Shown here: positions 1 to 11,263 of the stretch, one piece after another
How positions within the stretch are numbered: position 1 is the first letter of the stretch
Layout: each line of letters begins with the position of its first letter
Assembly (NCBI GenBank): GCA_025093555.1
Contig: JAIWNF010000003.1
Span: 558,001 to 622,000 of the forward strand
Source of the DNA: Circinella umbellata
Lineage: Eukaryota > Mucoromycota > Mucoromycetes > Mucorales > Lichtheimiaceae
Direction: 5' to 3'
Length of the DNA stretch: 64,000 nucleotides
Made by a program: the position numbers and the translations under genes
Notes under the pieces: model-generated
Told to the model about the DNA's origin: nothing
The model's database searches: none
Seen by the model: only the letters and a program-made list of their open reading frames with translations

Positions 1-1906
1 CATGATTATCTGGTATTACAATCATACCAGCGGCAACACTAACTCGGCGGCCTGATGGATTTAGTGTATTACAAGGTGGTAAAAGACTACTAGGGAATTG
101 CCATTCTGGTTGTTGCTGTATAGGGCTAGTCAACGAACTATTACTACTACTACTACTACTACTACTACTGCTTGTTAATGCTGTAGAAACGGTTGATGGC
201 GATGTAATATTTGGATAATCTTTTAATCGTTCCCATTCACAACGATTTTCGGCCAAAGTACCCAAAAAGATACGAGCGGAGGGCAAAAAGGCAGCAAGTG
301 CTTGAAAGTAAGGTTGGACCAACAAGTCGCCAAATTGGAGACTGATGTTGGGCTGAGTTGATTGATCTCGATCCATTCCAGGAGACACGTCAAGTCCTGC
401 AGACTTCTCGGCGTCACCCTGGCGGAAGAATTCTTGAACAATTAAATCCGACCACTGTTTGGAGATAGGCCATGGGCGTACGGTGTTGCTAATATCGGCT
501 GCATGTAATAAAACTCGGCTCAAGTTTTGTCGATGGTTTTTTTGTAATAAGAATTCGTCATTGTTATTATTGTTCTCGATCACACTTTCTTCCTCAACAA
601 CACTGAATGAGTCATCTTCTTCCCAAGATGAATAATAAAAGTCGTTATCATCATCATCATCTTCGTCCTCTTCTTCTTCTTCTTCACAAGAGGATGATGA
701 TGTTGTAAGTAAATCCTCAAGTACACCTAATTGTTGTTCTAATTCATAATGATATACCATATCGGTCGATAAGATTAAATTTTTAATCGCTTCAATAAAT
801 TCTTGTTCCGACCAACAATTATTATTATTATTATTATCGTTGCTATTGTTACAAGTGAATGATAGGTTGTTTTGGTCCGTGCTTTTCTTCTTATTATCAT
901 TATTATTGTTCTGTTGATGTTTCTTTGTTAAATTTTTAAGTAATTTGTGTTTGTACAACAAATCACGAGTAATGTCTACGGAATAAGATTCTAACACCGA
1001 TGTGTTACTGTATCGCAAAGCAAGATCTGTCTTGAAGTTGACTTGATACAAGTTGTTGTATCCAGGCTAAATTTCCAAAGAAAAAAGGGGTTGCAAAATA
1101 CAAAGATGATAATTATAAAGGGGAGAATAAGTACTTATTATTATTATTTATGGAAGTGGCAAAAAAAAGAACATAAAGGGTGATTTTATCTTCCCACCCA
1201 ACATTTTATTGCAACAGCTTAATCGCTGCTATCATTGCCTCTTTCCCCCTTTTTTTTATAGCACTATCCATAATAAAAAAAACATAGGATACCTCTTTTT
1301 CTCTCTTCTTTTTTCTTTACTTCTAAACCTCCTTTCTCCCAAATCCTCCTTTTTTGTTTCCCACACATATTATTATAATAATAAACAGAAAAAATATGAT
1401 AATAGTACATACATGGCCAGCATCATGACATAAAGCAGCAAGTAATAAAACAGCAATCTCTAGTCGGGATAAATATTGTTCAGCTTCCAATTCGACCAAC
1501 ATATAATATAACATGGTAACGATATCAACGGCATGATAAAAAGAATGGTATGGTGCATTCAAGTACGTTGTGTCAACATCAATAAAAAAATCCAGTAACT
1601 GTGATGGAGTGATATCCATGGCTTTGGTAATATCGAGTTGAATAAACATTCCTAATAAATGACCATATAGGTCCGTTCGCTTGTATTCGAGCACGTTTAA
1701 ATGAAGGTTTACAGTAGGTCGTCGGTTTTGCCAACGTATTAATCGCTGTATAATATAACGTATGATTATTATCATTATCATTATCATGTCTTTGCCCCAC
1801 CCGTGAGTTTATATTTTATATAACGCGTTTTATTTACCCGTTCAATAGCAAATAAATCATGAGCAGACAATGCATTGTATTTTAAAATGAGCATGACGAA
1901 AAAGAA
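1..1906 (-). CDS. 3',5'-cyclic-nucleotide phosphodiesterase (class I), partial at both ends
   Basis: Hydrolyses cAMP/cGMP and so ends cyclic-nucleotide signalling. Minus strand, exons 1-1066, 1413-1745 and 1838-1906, all joined in phase. The metal-binding histidine and aspartate motifs of the family are visible in order: YHSFYHAVD (first exon pair), HDAGH split by the intron before PGYNN, and LLHAADISN further on, followed by the conserved helix WSDLIVQEFFRQGD and the Q-pocket region (ISLQFGDLLVQ). Between HDAGHPG and HAADISN lie about 175 residues, longer than usual, because of Asn-, Glu/Asp- and Ser-rich insertions. The C-terminal part has a (TAC/ACT)n tract near 139-168 encoding serines. 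The 3' end lies outside the window. Upstream exons (around 2130-2280) are suspected, for example an ATG near 2273, but their splicing was not resolved. Function is confident; the ends are not. Confidence 0.88.
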
Positions 1907-4900
1907 CTGTTGTGAGAGAAAAAAAAAAGAAAGAAGCGCGAAACTGAGAAAAAAAGAGAGAAAAGTAAAGAAGAGGTGGGGGATAATGATAATAATAAAA
2001 AAAAAAGGGAAATAGTTTTCTTTTTGGGGGAGGGGAGGGAGGGGGGGGAAGGAAACGAATTTTTGTTATTGAGGAAAAGAGAAGGGGTGTGAGTTATGTG
2101 TGTGTGTGTGTGAAGGAATGGAAGGTGAGTATGTATTACAAGATATGAAGCCGAATCTGAACCGTTCTTTTTCCAAAAAATGTAATAATATGCGATCGGC
2201 AGTTGGCTCTTCTCTAATGAAAAGTTAGTTCAAACTTTACACACATATTTTCTTCTTTTTACCTCACTCGTCATGTAATTGACTGATCTTGTAACTGTCT
2301 TTTTTTATGTCATTTTATAAGGTATAAGTGATCAATGTTTTGAATAATTTTTTTCGGGGGGAGGGGAAAGGGGAGAATTTTTTTTTTATCAAAGGATGTG
2401 ATGATGCTGACAATGATGCTACTGTTGATGATGATGACAGTGATAGTGATGATGGTTGTGATGATGATCAAAGGCGGGACCTCCTTCTCTCTTTTCTCCA
2501 CACCACAATCAAGTGATCACAAAAAGAGGTTGTGTTTCCCATGATTGATTTTTGTGTTATGTGGTCTATCATTTTTTTTTTCGTGGGGCTAAGAAAAACA
2601 CACATAAAAAGATTAATGAACTTGTTGGCTCCTATTTTTTCTCTTATTTTCGATGTAACGTATTACATTATAGCGTCGTGTTACCAACATAGAAAAAAAG
2701 GAAACGCCACGGCAACCAGGTGTTACGTGACACAATGACGCCAAGTTTCTCAGCAGCAAAAAAATAAAAACAAAGAAGCAAGCATAAGAAAGTATCATTA
2801 ACCAACGTTTATTGTGTTTGCATTTATTTTATAAATACGCAATATTACTGCTGATTTACGATCTTCCAAAGTGCAGAAAACAAAACCAGGAGTTTTTGAT
2901 AATAATTATTGTTTCTTTTCGATACGTTTGTGTATTTTATTGTTTACCATAAAAAAACAAGCTATGGATAATTCAATTGTAATGTATCGAGAAACAATGA
3001 ACCAAACCAGAATTTACTTAAAAGAAAGTTATTTCTACTCTATACGTAAGAGCTGTGTGACCATCTACAAATCAACAAGATAGTTTGTTTGAGATGGGTA
3101 ATGATCATCTGACACAAACATACATACATGGTACAAACAGGTTATTGTAACGGTATTTCGTTTTTTTTTCTTGCCGCTCATCCGTTCTTTTTTTGTTCAA
3201 CTGACCGCCTTAATAAAAATTTATGTGCTTCATTATATAAACATGAGTTGGAACTTGCTAGTTTACCTGCATTAAATTATTGTATTTGCAATAATGACGA
3301 GCTGCTTATTGCTGCTGTTGATCTTTCTGTGCTAGTTATTACACGTGGCGACAGATGATCAACATTATTGTTTTATAATAAAACAACATAAGTAAGGGAT
3401 GGTATATGTAAAATCAAAGTGTTTTGTTCCAGTACTTTTTTTTTAAGCACATCTACGTACACTGGTTATGCTAATAGCCTGTTCTTTGAAGAAGACTCTT
3501 GCCAGTTACAATAAATTGTCGTCGATCAGAAAAAGGGGAGTGGGCAATTAAAAAGAAGGCTGTTTTGGGGGTAATAATAAAACAAGGATCAGATGAATTA
3601 TGTACAATTTCTTTTGCTAAGTATAGCTATACTGCTAAAAGGAGACGGGAGAATATTATTCAAATATCTGTTATGATTGGTGATTTAGTATTTCATGACT
3701 TTTATTACTATCAATTTATCTTTAAAACGAAAAAAATAACACTGGCACGTTTTTAATTATAATAAAAATATATTTCATCAGTTCATCAAATGTACCAAGA
3801 AGATAGTAGCATTATAAAGTAATATTAACTACTTACTGATTTTTTTATAACTAACTATTTACGCCAAGTAGAAGTGATTCCATAAGCACGTTTACGCTAC
3901 TAGTTTTGCATCAGGTTCTATTTACATCGTTAGTCGCATTTTTCAATATATGCAAGCTTTTATCTTATTGAAGAATCACGTCTAAAAAATATAGAACAAA
4001 TTGCTATAGAGCTCTTTTTAGACAAACGTCAAAAAGCGTTTTCTCATGCTTAAAGAGTCTAACACAGTTATCCTAATATACTTTCTAATAATCTTAGTTG
4101 TTCTCTCAGGGTCAATTAATAATTATTACCCATCTTGTCTCTTTAAACGATTGTGCTAAAAATAATATTAAGTTTAAGAATAATAATACCAAGTACATAA
4201 TATTATACTTACTCAACTTCACCTTTGACCAGAAAACTTTTCTATTGGATTAAGAAAACAGGCGAATAAGGGGTAAGGTAAATGTATTTAGCAATGTTAT
4301 TCTATAAGACAAGTAACCGATTTACTTATTGGAATTCTATTGAATTTCTCGGACAAAAGATCTCGAGCAAAAAAAGGCATTCTGTCTGCTTTTTATTTTA
4401 TTTTAATAGAAAACAGAGAATTAGTATATTTACTGGCCAAAGTAGGTAGATACCCATATATACTTTTGTCATAGGGATAATTATCACGTTCTCGATCTTG
4501 TGCTGACATAAATAATTTCTACTATTGCTGATCTTAGTTCTAACCAAAATAAAACTGCTTTTGGAGTTTTATCTATTCTGCTAACATAGTCAAGTGATTG
4601 TCAAATTTGCTGAGAGCTGTACTTCTTGTAAAATTACACGCCCTTTTCTTTTCAGTTGTGATTATTTTTTTTTTGAAATAGCCCTAGATTTTTTTTGTCG
4701 CTTTTAACGTTCGTCAATACCACTTTTCTTTTATTATCTCTACGTTGGCTTTTTGATCATCAGAGGTACTAAATCGTAAAGGGGTTGCTATTCCATTTTG
4801 CTGCAATAAAGATCTCTGTGGTTATTTTTAATGAATTATACAACACAATAGCCATAGGGCAATACTTTATCTGCAATGTAATTATAATTGTCAATAAATT

Positions 4901-5251
4901 AAATATACGTAGGCTCTTTTTTTTTTCAAGATAGTTTTAAATGAATAGGAATTTTACTATTAAGATACATAACAAAGTCCCAAAGAATACACACTGTTCG
5001 CTTTTTACAGTAGCAATTTTTATATATGCATATAAACCAATGATCCGACAGGGATCTCTTCTATGTAATTACAAATATCGAATACAACACAAAAGTAGAC
5101 CGAGAACATAGATAATAGCAGAAAGAGGTAAAATGATGTGAGGTGTATAGATATAATGTGCTTTGGTGAAAATGATGAATGAGAGAAACACAGAATATAA
5201 GTAAATGTATCATCTGTGATAAATGGATTGAATAAACATATGTTCTTTTTT

Positions 5252-5253
<2 letters not shown>
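1907..5253. other. Spacer without a supported gene
   Basis: From 1920 to 2110 there is a purine-rich low-complexity stretch with poly-A and poly-G runs and a short TG run, lying in the 5' region or an early intron of the phosphodiesterase gene. A segment at about 2135-2275 could hold 5' exons of that gene. From 2300 to 2520 the sequence is GATGAT-rich simple sequence. The remainder (2520-5250) is AT-rich with only short ORFs (such as 3128-3358 and 3499-3756) that lack recognisable domains. I see no tRNA or other RNA gene. Confidence 0.5.

Positions 5254-5317
<64 letters not shown>
5254..5317. repeat. (AG)n microsatellite
   Basis: A perfect run of 32 AG dinucleotides, 64 bp. It lies in noncoding sequence between the phosphodiesterase gene and the transposon relics. 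Confidence 0.97.
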
Positions 5318-5320
<3 letters not shown>

Positions 5321-6449
5321 TTTAACCAAGAAGCATTGATCGCAAACTAGCAGCACACCTTTCAAATTGAGGAACTTTGATCACACTTCAAATGCTGGGG
5401 AAATCACCTTGATTGGCTTATATCCAAGAGTGTAGTTCTGATAACAGCTTCTAGAAAACAAAACACAGATAGACATTGCGGTAGTAGCTCAAATAAAAAT
5501 ATATCTTATATTATTTTGTGGAAAAAAATAAATTCGTAGTGTTGTTTTAATATATATCAAAAAATAAACAATAAAATGCGTAGCAACAAAATAATTGTGA
5601 AGCAACTTGTCATCTTTGAAGGAATCTTGATACTACTAAGCAACAATATGTATCCAGTTATCTACCAATGCACTATGTTTACTGACAGTGATATAAAAAA
5701 TTAATAAATAATGGAACAGAATCCACAATATTTGCACTTTTCTTTTACTGTTTACCTTGTGATATTGAAACCAATCATAGTAAACCTGATGAAGACAAAA
5801 AATAATCTGTCAGCGGTTCCCTGTAACCAACAGCAGTTTCCACCAACTACAGACAACGGTTGTCGCAGCAAGGATAGCTGTCAAGCCAGCCAGATTAATC
5901 ACAGCGGGATTCTTTATGTCTTAACAAAGTCCTTCAGCATAGCACATCCGTCTGTCCCCTTTTTAAATCGGGCTAGCCACGTTTTAGTCGATGCACCAAA
6001 GGAGTAAAAACCTAAAATAAGGTGCGTAACAGATGGACAAAATTAGATAATATTAAGATATCGACTTCTTAAAAGAAACATTAGTCATCAATCGATATAT
6101 TCAATAGATTCTTCCTTTTTTTACTTTACAAAGTCGGCAATAAATTAGTTGGCTTATAAGATTTTCAGAAAGTAATCTCGTTCCAAAAAAAATTGCTGTA
6201 ACAGTATCTAGGAAAATTTGAAACAAAGTTGTTGTGTGAGTAAGTCAGATTGACACTCAGCCATGCATGAAATAATGCGCAGTTGTTGATGATGTACTGA
6301 TTTCGTTCGATCGAAGTGCTTACTTCAAAGCATTTGTTTTATTTCAACTATCCAGAAAACGTTTGAAAAGCATGCTTATGTAAAAGTAAATCTTGCACAT
6401 GTTTGGAACGGTATGCTATAACAACATCTGGATTGATTGTTAATGATTA
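5318..6449. other. AT-rich spacer with a possible coding relic
   Basis: Mostly AT-rich noncoding DNA. Between about 5790 and 6006 both strands have unusually open frames and higher GC. Read on the minus strand from 6006 the sequence gives about 30 codons with a plausible protein look (FGASTKTWLARFKKG), then continues in another frame. This may be an eroded transposon-encoded gene, but I cannot name the family. Confidence 0.3.
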
Positions 6450-6763
6450 TAGACTTTTTCTCTTATGAGGATAAGCAGCTTTGGCCTCCTTGGCCTGGAA
6501 GAACCCAAGCGCTCGATCAAGGCTAGTGCAAAAGAAAGTGTTTCACTCATTGGAAAAAAGTTATTGAGCACTACAGCAGAAAAAGAAAAAATGCTGTTAA
6601 CAAATTGAATGAAAGAATCAGACAAAATAATGAGCTGGTAATTCGCAATCTCGCGCCGTTGAAAACGCGTTGGAATGCGATGCACCCGCCTGTTTCCAAG
6701 TTTCGTGGACATTAAGGGCAATTCCTGAAAGGCAATCAAAACGAGTTGATCGTCTATTATTTT
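6450..6763 (+). pseudogene. Myb/SANT-like (NAM-associated type) transposon protein relic
   Basis: The plus strand from about 6545 encodes an open stretch with the pattern FTHWKKV..HYS..KR.AVNKLNERIRQNNE followed by LKTRWNAMHPPVSKFRGH. This is the hallmark of the SANT-like domain that accompanies PIF/Harbinger-type and similar DNA transposons: a tryptophan helix, then the RW...I.P.V.KF.G block. A stop codon (taa) follows directly after FRGH at 6712-6714, and an in-frame stop also interrupts the N-terminal side near 6515. The frame stays open for about 16 codons after the stop and ends at a GTAAGT that resembles a donor. The family assignment rests on remembered consensus only. The gene is broken and is most likely debris. 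Confidence 0.5.
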
Positions 6764-7628
6764 GTAAGTAATTATGTATATACATATTGATTTATTACAT
6801 ATTTACGTTACATGATTAAAAGTATTAAACTATAAATGTTTTTTCTTAATATTTCTTATTTCTTATAATATGAATTTCATTTCTTTCTTTAGGATCTCCC
6901 TGTCATTACGCTCATGATTCTTGAAAATTTCGAGCATATGCTCTTTTTTCTTCTGTCTTCTTGGTGCCGCTAATAGGCTTTTTCATGACAGTTCAGCTTC
7001 ATCTGAAGTCTTGCGTTTTTTTTTTTTGCATTCTTGGCCCTTGCTTCCTTCTTTTTTTCGTCTTTGGGAATTTCTATATGGGCTTCGACTTTTGACTCTT
7101 GGAAAAAACTTATTTCCAACAACCAAGATAGTGGAATTTATTCCCTTCTATCTCGACATAGATGTGTTTGGCTGTTGAAGCCTTCAACCTTACTGGATTT
7201 GATGGCGATTACGTTTACATTATAGAATATATAAGTAGTGATGGAAAGCTTTTAGAGCTTTATATGTACTGAGATGCTTTTTTTTTCATAGATTCAACAG
7301 AAAACGGCCTTGAGATCATCCGCTATTACAAACTGTTAAATTATCATAATCAACAGTCCGGGTAACCGTTTCTGACAATTAAGTATACAGTTGATGCTGT
7401 GAAGAAAATTATACAGGCAAAGTTTTCTTTTTGAAGTCAAGCAGCTGTGAAGCTTATCTTAACAGCATTGTAGCAACTACCTCTGTAGAAGCTGAATATT
7501 AAAGAAGCATCTTTAACAGCACCTCTGCGGATGGTCAAGAAATGGATATGTTTGTTATCGATCTTATAATCAATAATGAAGATCGAGCCTTAAAAAATAA
7601 AAATAAAATCGTCCAAGGTATTTTTTTT
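6764..7628. other. Relic-rich spacer
   Basis: After the donor-like GTAAGT at 6764 there is an AT-rich stretch and a possible acceptor (TTCTTTAG) before 6893. From 6893 to 7230 the sequence is less AT-rich. On the minus strand it reads as lysine-rich fragments (for example KKPISGTKKTEEKRAYARN) that recall the basic region following the SANT-like domain in such proteins, but in the opposite orientation to the relic at 6450-6763. This suggests rearranged transposon debris. No intact gene is present. Confidence 0.35.
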
Positions 7629-7722
7629 GAGAATTACTACATGGGCTACAAAAATTCAAAGTCAGACCACATGGGCTACAAAAATCATAAGGTATGTTAG
7701 TAACTTGTAGCCCATCTCGTCT
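7629..7722 (+). repeat. Left terminal inverted repeat
   Basis: 94 bp, starting gagaattactacatgggct and ending in tagcccatctcgtct. Identical to the reverse complement of 10027-10120. It contains two direct copies of acatgggctacaaaaa and one inverted ttgtagcccat, so the motif GGGCTACA recurs within the terminus, as expected for transposase-binding sites. Confidence 0.92.
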
Positions 7723-7779
7723 AATTTTTTTGTAGCCCACCTCGTCTAATTTTTTGTAGCCCACCTCGTCTAATTTTTA
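7723..7779 (+). repeat. Left subterminal repeat array
   Basis: Two tandem copies of a unit of about 24 bp, ttgtagcccacctcgtctaa plus a T-run, directly inside the left TIR. The same unit occurs in reverse orientation inside the right TIR. Likely binding sites of the element's transposase. Confidence 0.85.
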
Positions 7780-8052
7780 ATAATATCATATAGTTGATAA
7801 TTTTCAAAATAAAATTTTTAAGATAATTAATTTCATTGTTGTTACTATGTTTTTACGCTATAACTACACTTTTATTATATTATTCTCTTCCCTAAGTGTA
7901 TAGTAAAATTACTTTGTGCTACCTTTTCCCTTTTTGACAATTTTATTTTTCACACTTCTTGTAATGCGCATTGATTTCTGCTTGGTACTTATTATACCAT
8001 ATATTAATCAGTATTGTCAAGGTGTGCAGCAATATTAACATCATAATTTGTA

Positions 8053-8111
8053 TGTATTATAATTACAATTATTGCTAAATCACGCAGCAATATTAGCATC
8101 ATTATTCATAT
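8053..8111 (+). repeat. Internal 59-bp direct repeat, copy 1
   Basis: Matches 8642-8700 with six mismatches over 59 bp (core cgcagcaatatta and catcattattcatat). A partial further copy of the core precedes it at about 8027. Noncoding; inside the TIR element. Confidence 0.8.
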
Positions 8112-8641
8112 TTTGCTGTTACATCCCGTTTGGATCGTACTTAATAAAATAAAAAGAAGATAGAAGTAATTCTGAGTAAAAGACTCAAGGAATAAAGAAA
8201 GTTATACGTATCAAATAACTTATTCAACAAAAATAAAGGGGGTGGTTTTTTATAACCACAGCATATTCAATATGTCAAGGAGTTGGGAAAAGAGTTTATT
8301 TCAATAAAATGAACTAATTGTTGTTTTGCACAAAAGGGAAGAAACTATTCTTTTTATTATACTAATTATTTGATTATTTAATTTCTTACTCTGGTGGATC
8401 TCATTTCAGGTAAAAATGAATCTGGTTACAAATATAGATAAATTTCATTGGACAGATGTAACCACTTAATCCTTTAACATACTTCTGGTATTGATTTATT
8501 ATAAAAAAAATGATAATGATAAGCAATGAAAATATTTGTAATATAATAATGATGATTATGATAAGAGTAGAAAAAAAATATAGCTGTGATATTTTTTTTT
8601 AAAAAAAAAAAGAAATTATAAAAAAGAGGTGTACATAACAA

Positions 8642-8700
8642 TGCATTATAATTACAATTATTGGCAAACCCCGCAGCAATATTAACATCATTATTCATAT
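8642..8700 (+). repeat. Internal 59-bp direct repeat, copy 2
   Basis: Second copy of the repeat at 8053-8111. It is followed by a degenerate partial copy (ggcatcattgttcatatgca) at about 8727-8747. The copies suggest that the element's interior is itself made of decayed repeats. Confidence 0.8.
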
Positions 8701-8934
8701 GCATGATGATAACAATTATACCAAATTGGCATCATTGTTCATATGCATTATGATCACAATTATTAAATTGTCATTGTCATTGTCAAAGTCGCAACGATAC
8801 GTATTACTATTAACTGTTTGTTTTCTTTCTTGATTTATGGATATAAATATACTAATAGTATACTACCTGTCTAATATTATAGAGCGGCTATTATGGCGTA
8901 AGAGGCAAAGCAATCATAGTAAGTGCTTTACAAC

Positions 8935-9155
8935 ATGAGCTCGTCCATAAGTCAAGGATTACAAGAAGCGATACGCACCCGTTGGATGAATTAACATTTA
9001 TCCAGACCATCCTTGTACCGGAGTGCAGCATTCTTTTAAATTAAGAAGATTTAAGCATCCCATCATATAAGAATGCATTCAACATTTTGATGAGCAGTCA
9101 TGAATATGGTGTACATGTCTATCCAAATCCTGTAGAAGAAGACTACGATTATTAA
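8935..9155 (+). pseudogene. C-terminal relic of an element-encoded protein
   Basis: The plus strand reads through a segment with the pattern LTFIQTILVPECSILL, then, after a stop, a second short open stretch ending with LMSSHEYGVHVYPNP and an acidic tail. The spacing (a ..ILVPE.. helix, then ..YG...P near the C-terminus) resembles the tail of multicopy transposon-encoded proteins I remember from Mucorales genomes; that memory is not verified. At least one stop interrupts it and no start or N-terminal part is present. It is the only protein-like sequence in the interior of the TIR element. Confidence 0.4.
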
Positions 9156-9915
9156 ATAGTGTAATGATCACTATAATCTATATCAATTATTTATCTCTGT
9201 TCCCTATTTCTTTCTTTTCTGAATTTTATTTATATCTTTATTTTATAATACATTGTGACTTTCCTAAAGGTAACCCTTTTTTTTCTCTTCTCTTCATAGT
9301 TCATACACAATAACACTATCAGTAGTATTAGTGTTTATTATTATCATTATTATTATTATACACAATATTATTGTTTTCTTTTATTATCACATGTTCTGAT
9401 GACCATAATTTGACTGTACTTCGCTTTTGCATCTTTCCACAAAAGCTATTGAATATTTTTACCATTGCTAATCAATATAAATCCCACCATTTCTTTACCA
9501 CCAAACCCATTTCTTCAGTTCTATTTTTACTTTTTAATAAAATATCTTTCATAAATCAATCTTCAGATGATTTCCCTTTTATAATTTTATCAAGACTTCC
9601 TCGTTTTCATGGATTCAGACGTAAAATTCCTGAATATTAGAACTCCCACATAAGCATTATCCATAATTATTTGATTTATTATAACCTTTATACTATTTTC
9701 TTGACATATGTAATTCATACCATTTTATATAACGAAGCTCTTTGTAATAACTATAAACGCTTCAATATTATCATTATCATTAGTATTTTTATTTACGTAT
9801 TATTATTATTATTTTTAGTATCAGATACAATCTATCTTATAATTGTAACCTTTTTCAATAATATTAATGCAGAAAAAGTGACAAAAAAGGGTCGAGAAGT
9901 GGATGATAAAAAAGA

Positions 9916-10026
9916 TTAGACGAGGTGGGCTACAAAAAAATTAGACGAGGTGGGCTACAAAAAATTAGACGAGGTGGGCTACAAAAAATTAGACGAGATG
10001 GGCTACAGGATCTATATATGGCAAGC
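9916..10026 (-). repeat. Right subterminal repeat array
   Basis: Three tandem copies of a unit of about 24 bp with core gacgaggtgggctaca, a fourth variant copy (gacgagatgggctaca), then a spacer of about 19 bp (ggatctatatatggcaagc) before the right TIR. It mirrors the two-copy array at the left end. The extra copies and spacer show that the two ends diverged after the 94-bp TIR core. Confidence 0.88.
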
Positions 10027-10120
10027 AGACGAGATGGGCTACAAGTTACTAACATACCTTATGATTTTTGTAGCCCATGTGGTCTGACTTTGAATTTTTG
10101 TAGCCCATGTAGTAATTCTC
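10027..10120 (-). repeat. Right terminal inverted repeat
   Basis: Reverse complement of 7629-7722 with no mismatch over 94 bp. It ends in ...gtagtaattctc before a run of ten T. The perfect identity of the two ends against a decayed interior suggests recent mobilisation or gene conversion of the ends. Confidence 0.92.
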
Positions 10121-10247
10121 TTTTTTTTTTACATATTATAAGTAACCCGAGTGTAAAGTATAACTTTTTCTACTTTCTATACATATTGACCAATACAATA
10201 TAATTATAACGTAATAGCGCAAAAGAAGTTTATAGCAATACAATAAA

Positions 10248-11263
10248 TATCTCTAAATCTGAGGCATCTTGGAATGACGGAATGTTATGGTCTCTAATGA
10301 AGGAATGTGCTCGCTACATGCGTCTTGAGATTGAAACAAAAGTTTCTTTTGTTCCCGGAGAAGCCATTCTTAAGGCAATGAACAATACAAAGACAGCGAT
10401 ACCAAAAGCACCATATATCGCTGATGCGATACTTCGGCTCGTGTATCTAGATGATCTTGAAATTTGTGTCCTTGAGACATCAAATGCCTATAAAGAAGCT
10501 GCAAAAGCAAAAATCAGCTTTGATCATCACAAAGCAATGTTTAATTTGCATACTACAATATGTGTTTGGAAGGATGAAAGTCTATTTTATCCATGCCCAT
10601 GGTGAGTTCAAAAGAATTGCTATGTTATTAAATTTATACTGAGAAGGGTGTTACAGGCAATGCAATTCAGGTATGGTTTCTGAGTACACCTGAAAAAGTG
10701 TTTACCTCATGACGAAAGAAATTAAAATGCTAGCGTCAACCAAAAAGCTGGAGAATTATATAAATTTTTAGAGGGGAGCTAGCGCTTCACGGTAAGAATA
10801 GTTAACTTTTTTGTTTCAATTAAATGTGCTTTCAGCTAATTACCCAGATAATAGTTAATGTTGATAGAAAGTGCCCTAGCTCTTTTATAAATTCGAGAAG
10901 CGAACGAAGAAGGTCTTGTACGGAGAAGAAAGAAGGGTAAAATAACACCAATGACTGTCATCGACCTCGTAGCAAGTTGGCCTTAAAACTCGAACTCAAA
11001 ATACATGAGTTGTACAAGCTTCTTCAGGAGTATAAAAGAACTGCCGGCTGGAAAAATGAAAAATGAATTCTTTTCTCTACCATACACAGGACTGGTCTAT
11101 GACACCAATGACTGTCTTGGTTAATCCAGTCATCATTAAGATGGGAGAGAAAAAACATGCAATAATAGTTACTGATGACGGGCCAATTAGCTGCCCTTAT
11201 ATTTCCTCGGAAGAAGAAATATCTGAAGGAAGTGATCTGGAGTATGAAAATTGCTCTTTGTAG
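10248..11263 (+). pseudogene. Fragments of a multicopy hypothetical protein
   Basis: Immediately right of the TIR element the plus strand encodes a clear protein segment (ASWNDGMLWSLMKECARYM, then VPGEAILKAMNN and DLEICVLETSNAYKEA, through ISFDHHKAMFNL) up to 10605. The frame then shifts by +1 to give KVYFIHAHGE at about 10580-10620, and stops. Further on, a separate frame gives LELKIHELYKLLQEYKRTAGW near 10985-11053, and 11063-11263 is an open 66-codon stretch with an acidic tail. These look like successive pieces of one decayed gene. I recognise the style of a Mucorales repetitive protein family but know no function. No intact start-to-stop frame exists. Confidence 0.45.

Larger units (their letters stand above)
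7629..10120. mobile_element. 2.5-kb TIR DNA transposon, degenerate inside
   Basis: The two ends are perfect inverted copies of each other over 94 bp (7629-7722 and 10027-10120). Each is followed inward by an array of a repeated unit containing gacgaggtgggctaca or its complement. Outside both ends lie runs of T (8 and 10), so any target-site duplication is masked by the homopolymer. The interior is AT-rich and has no intact transposase. The only protein-like interior segment is the relic at about 8935-9155. The element is therefore probably a nonautonomous or decayed copy. TIRs of about 94 bp with subterminal repeats fit a hAT-, MULE- or novel-type cut-and-paste element; I cannot place the superfamily. 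Confidence 0.8.

Noticed and set aside
9371..9919. Plus-strand ORFs 9371-9640 and 9671-9919 as genes of the TIR element
   Set aside because: Translations are low-complexity Ile/Tyr/Phe-rich products of AT-rich DNA, without domains.
7723..10026. Tandem units with conserved core at both ends, considered as CRISPR-like or tandem minisatellite
   Set aside because: The arrays have no unique spacers, are in inverted orientation at the two ends and lie next to perfect TIRs, so they are transposon subterminal repeats.
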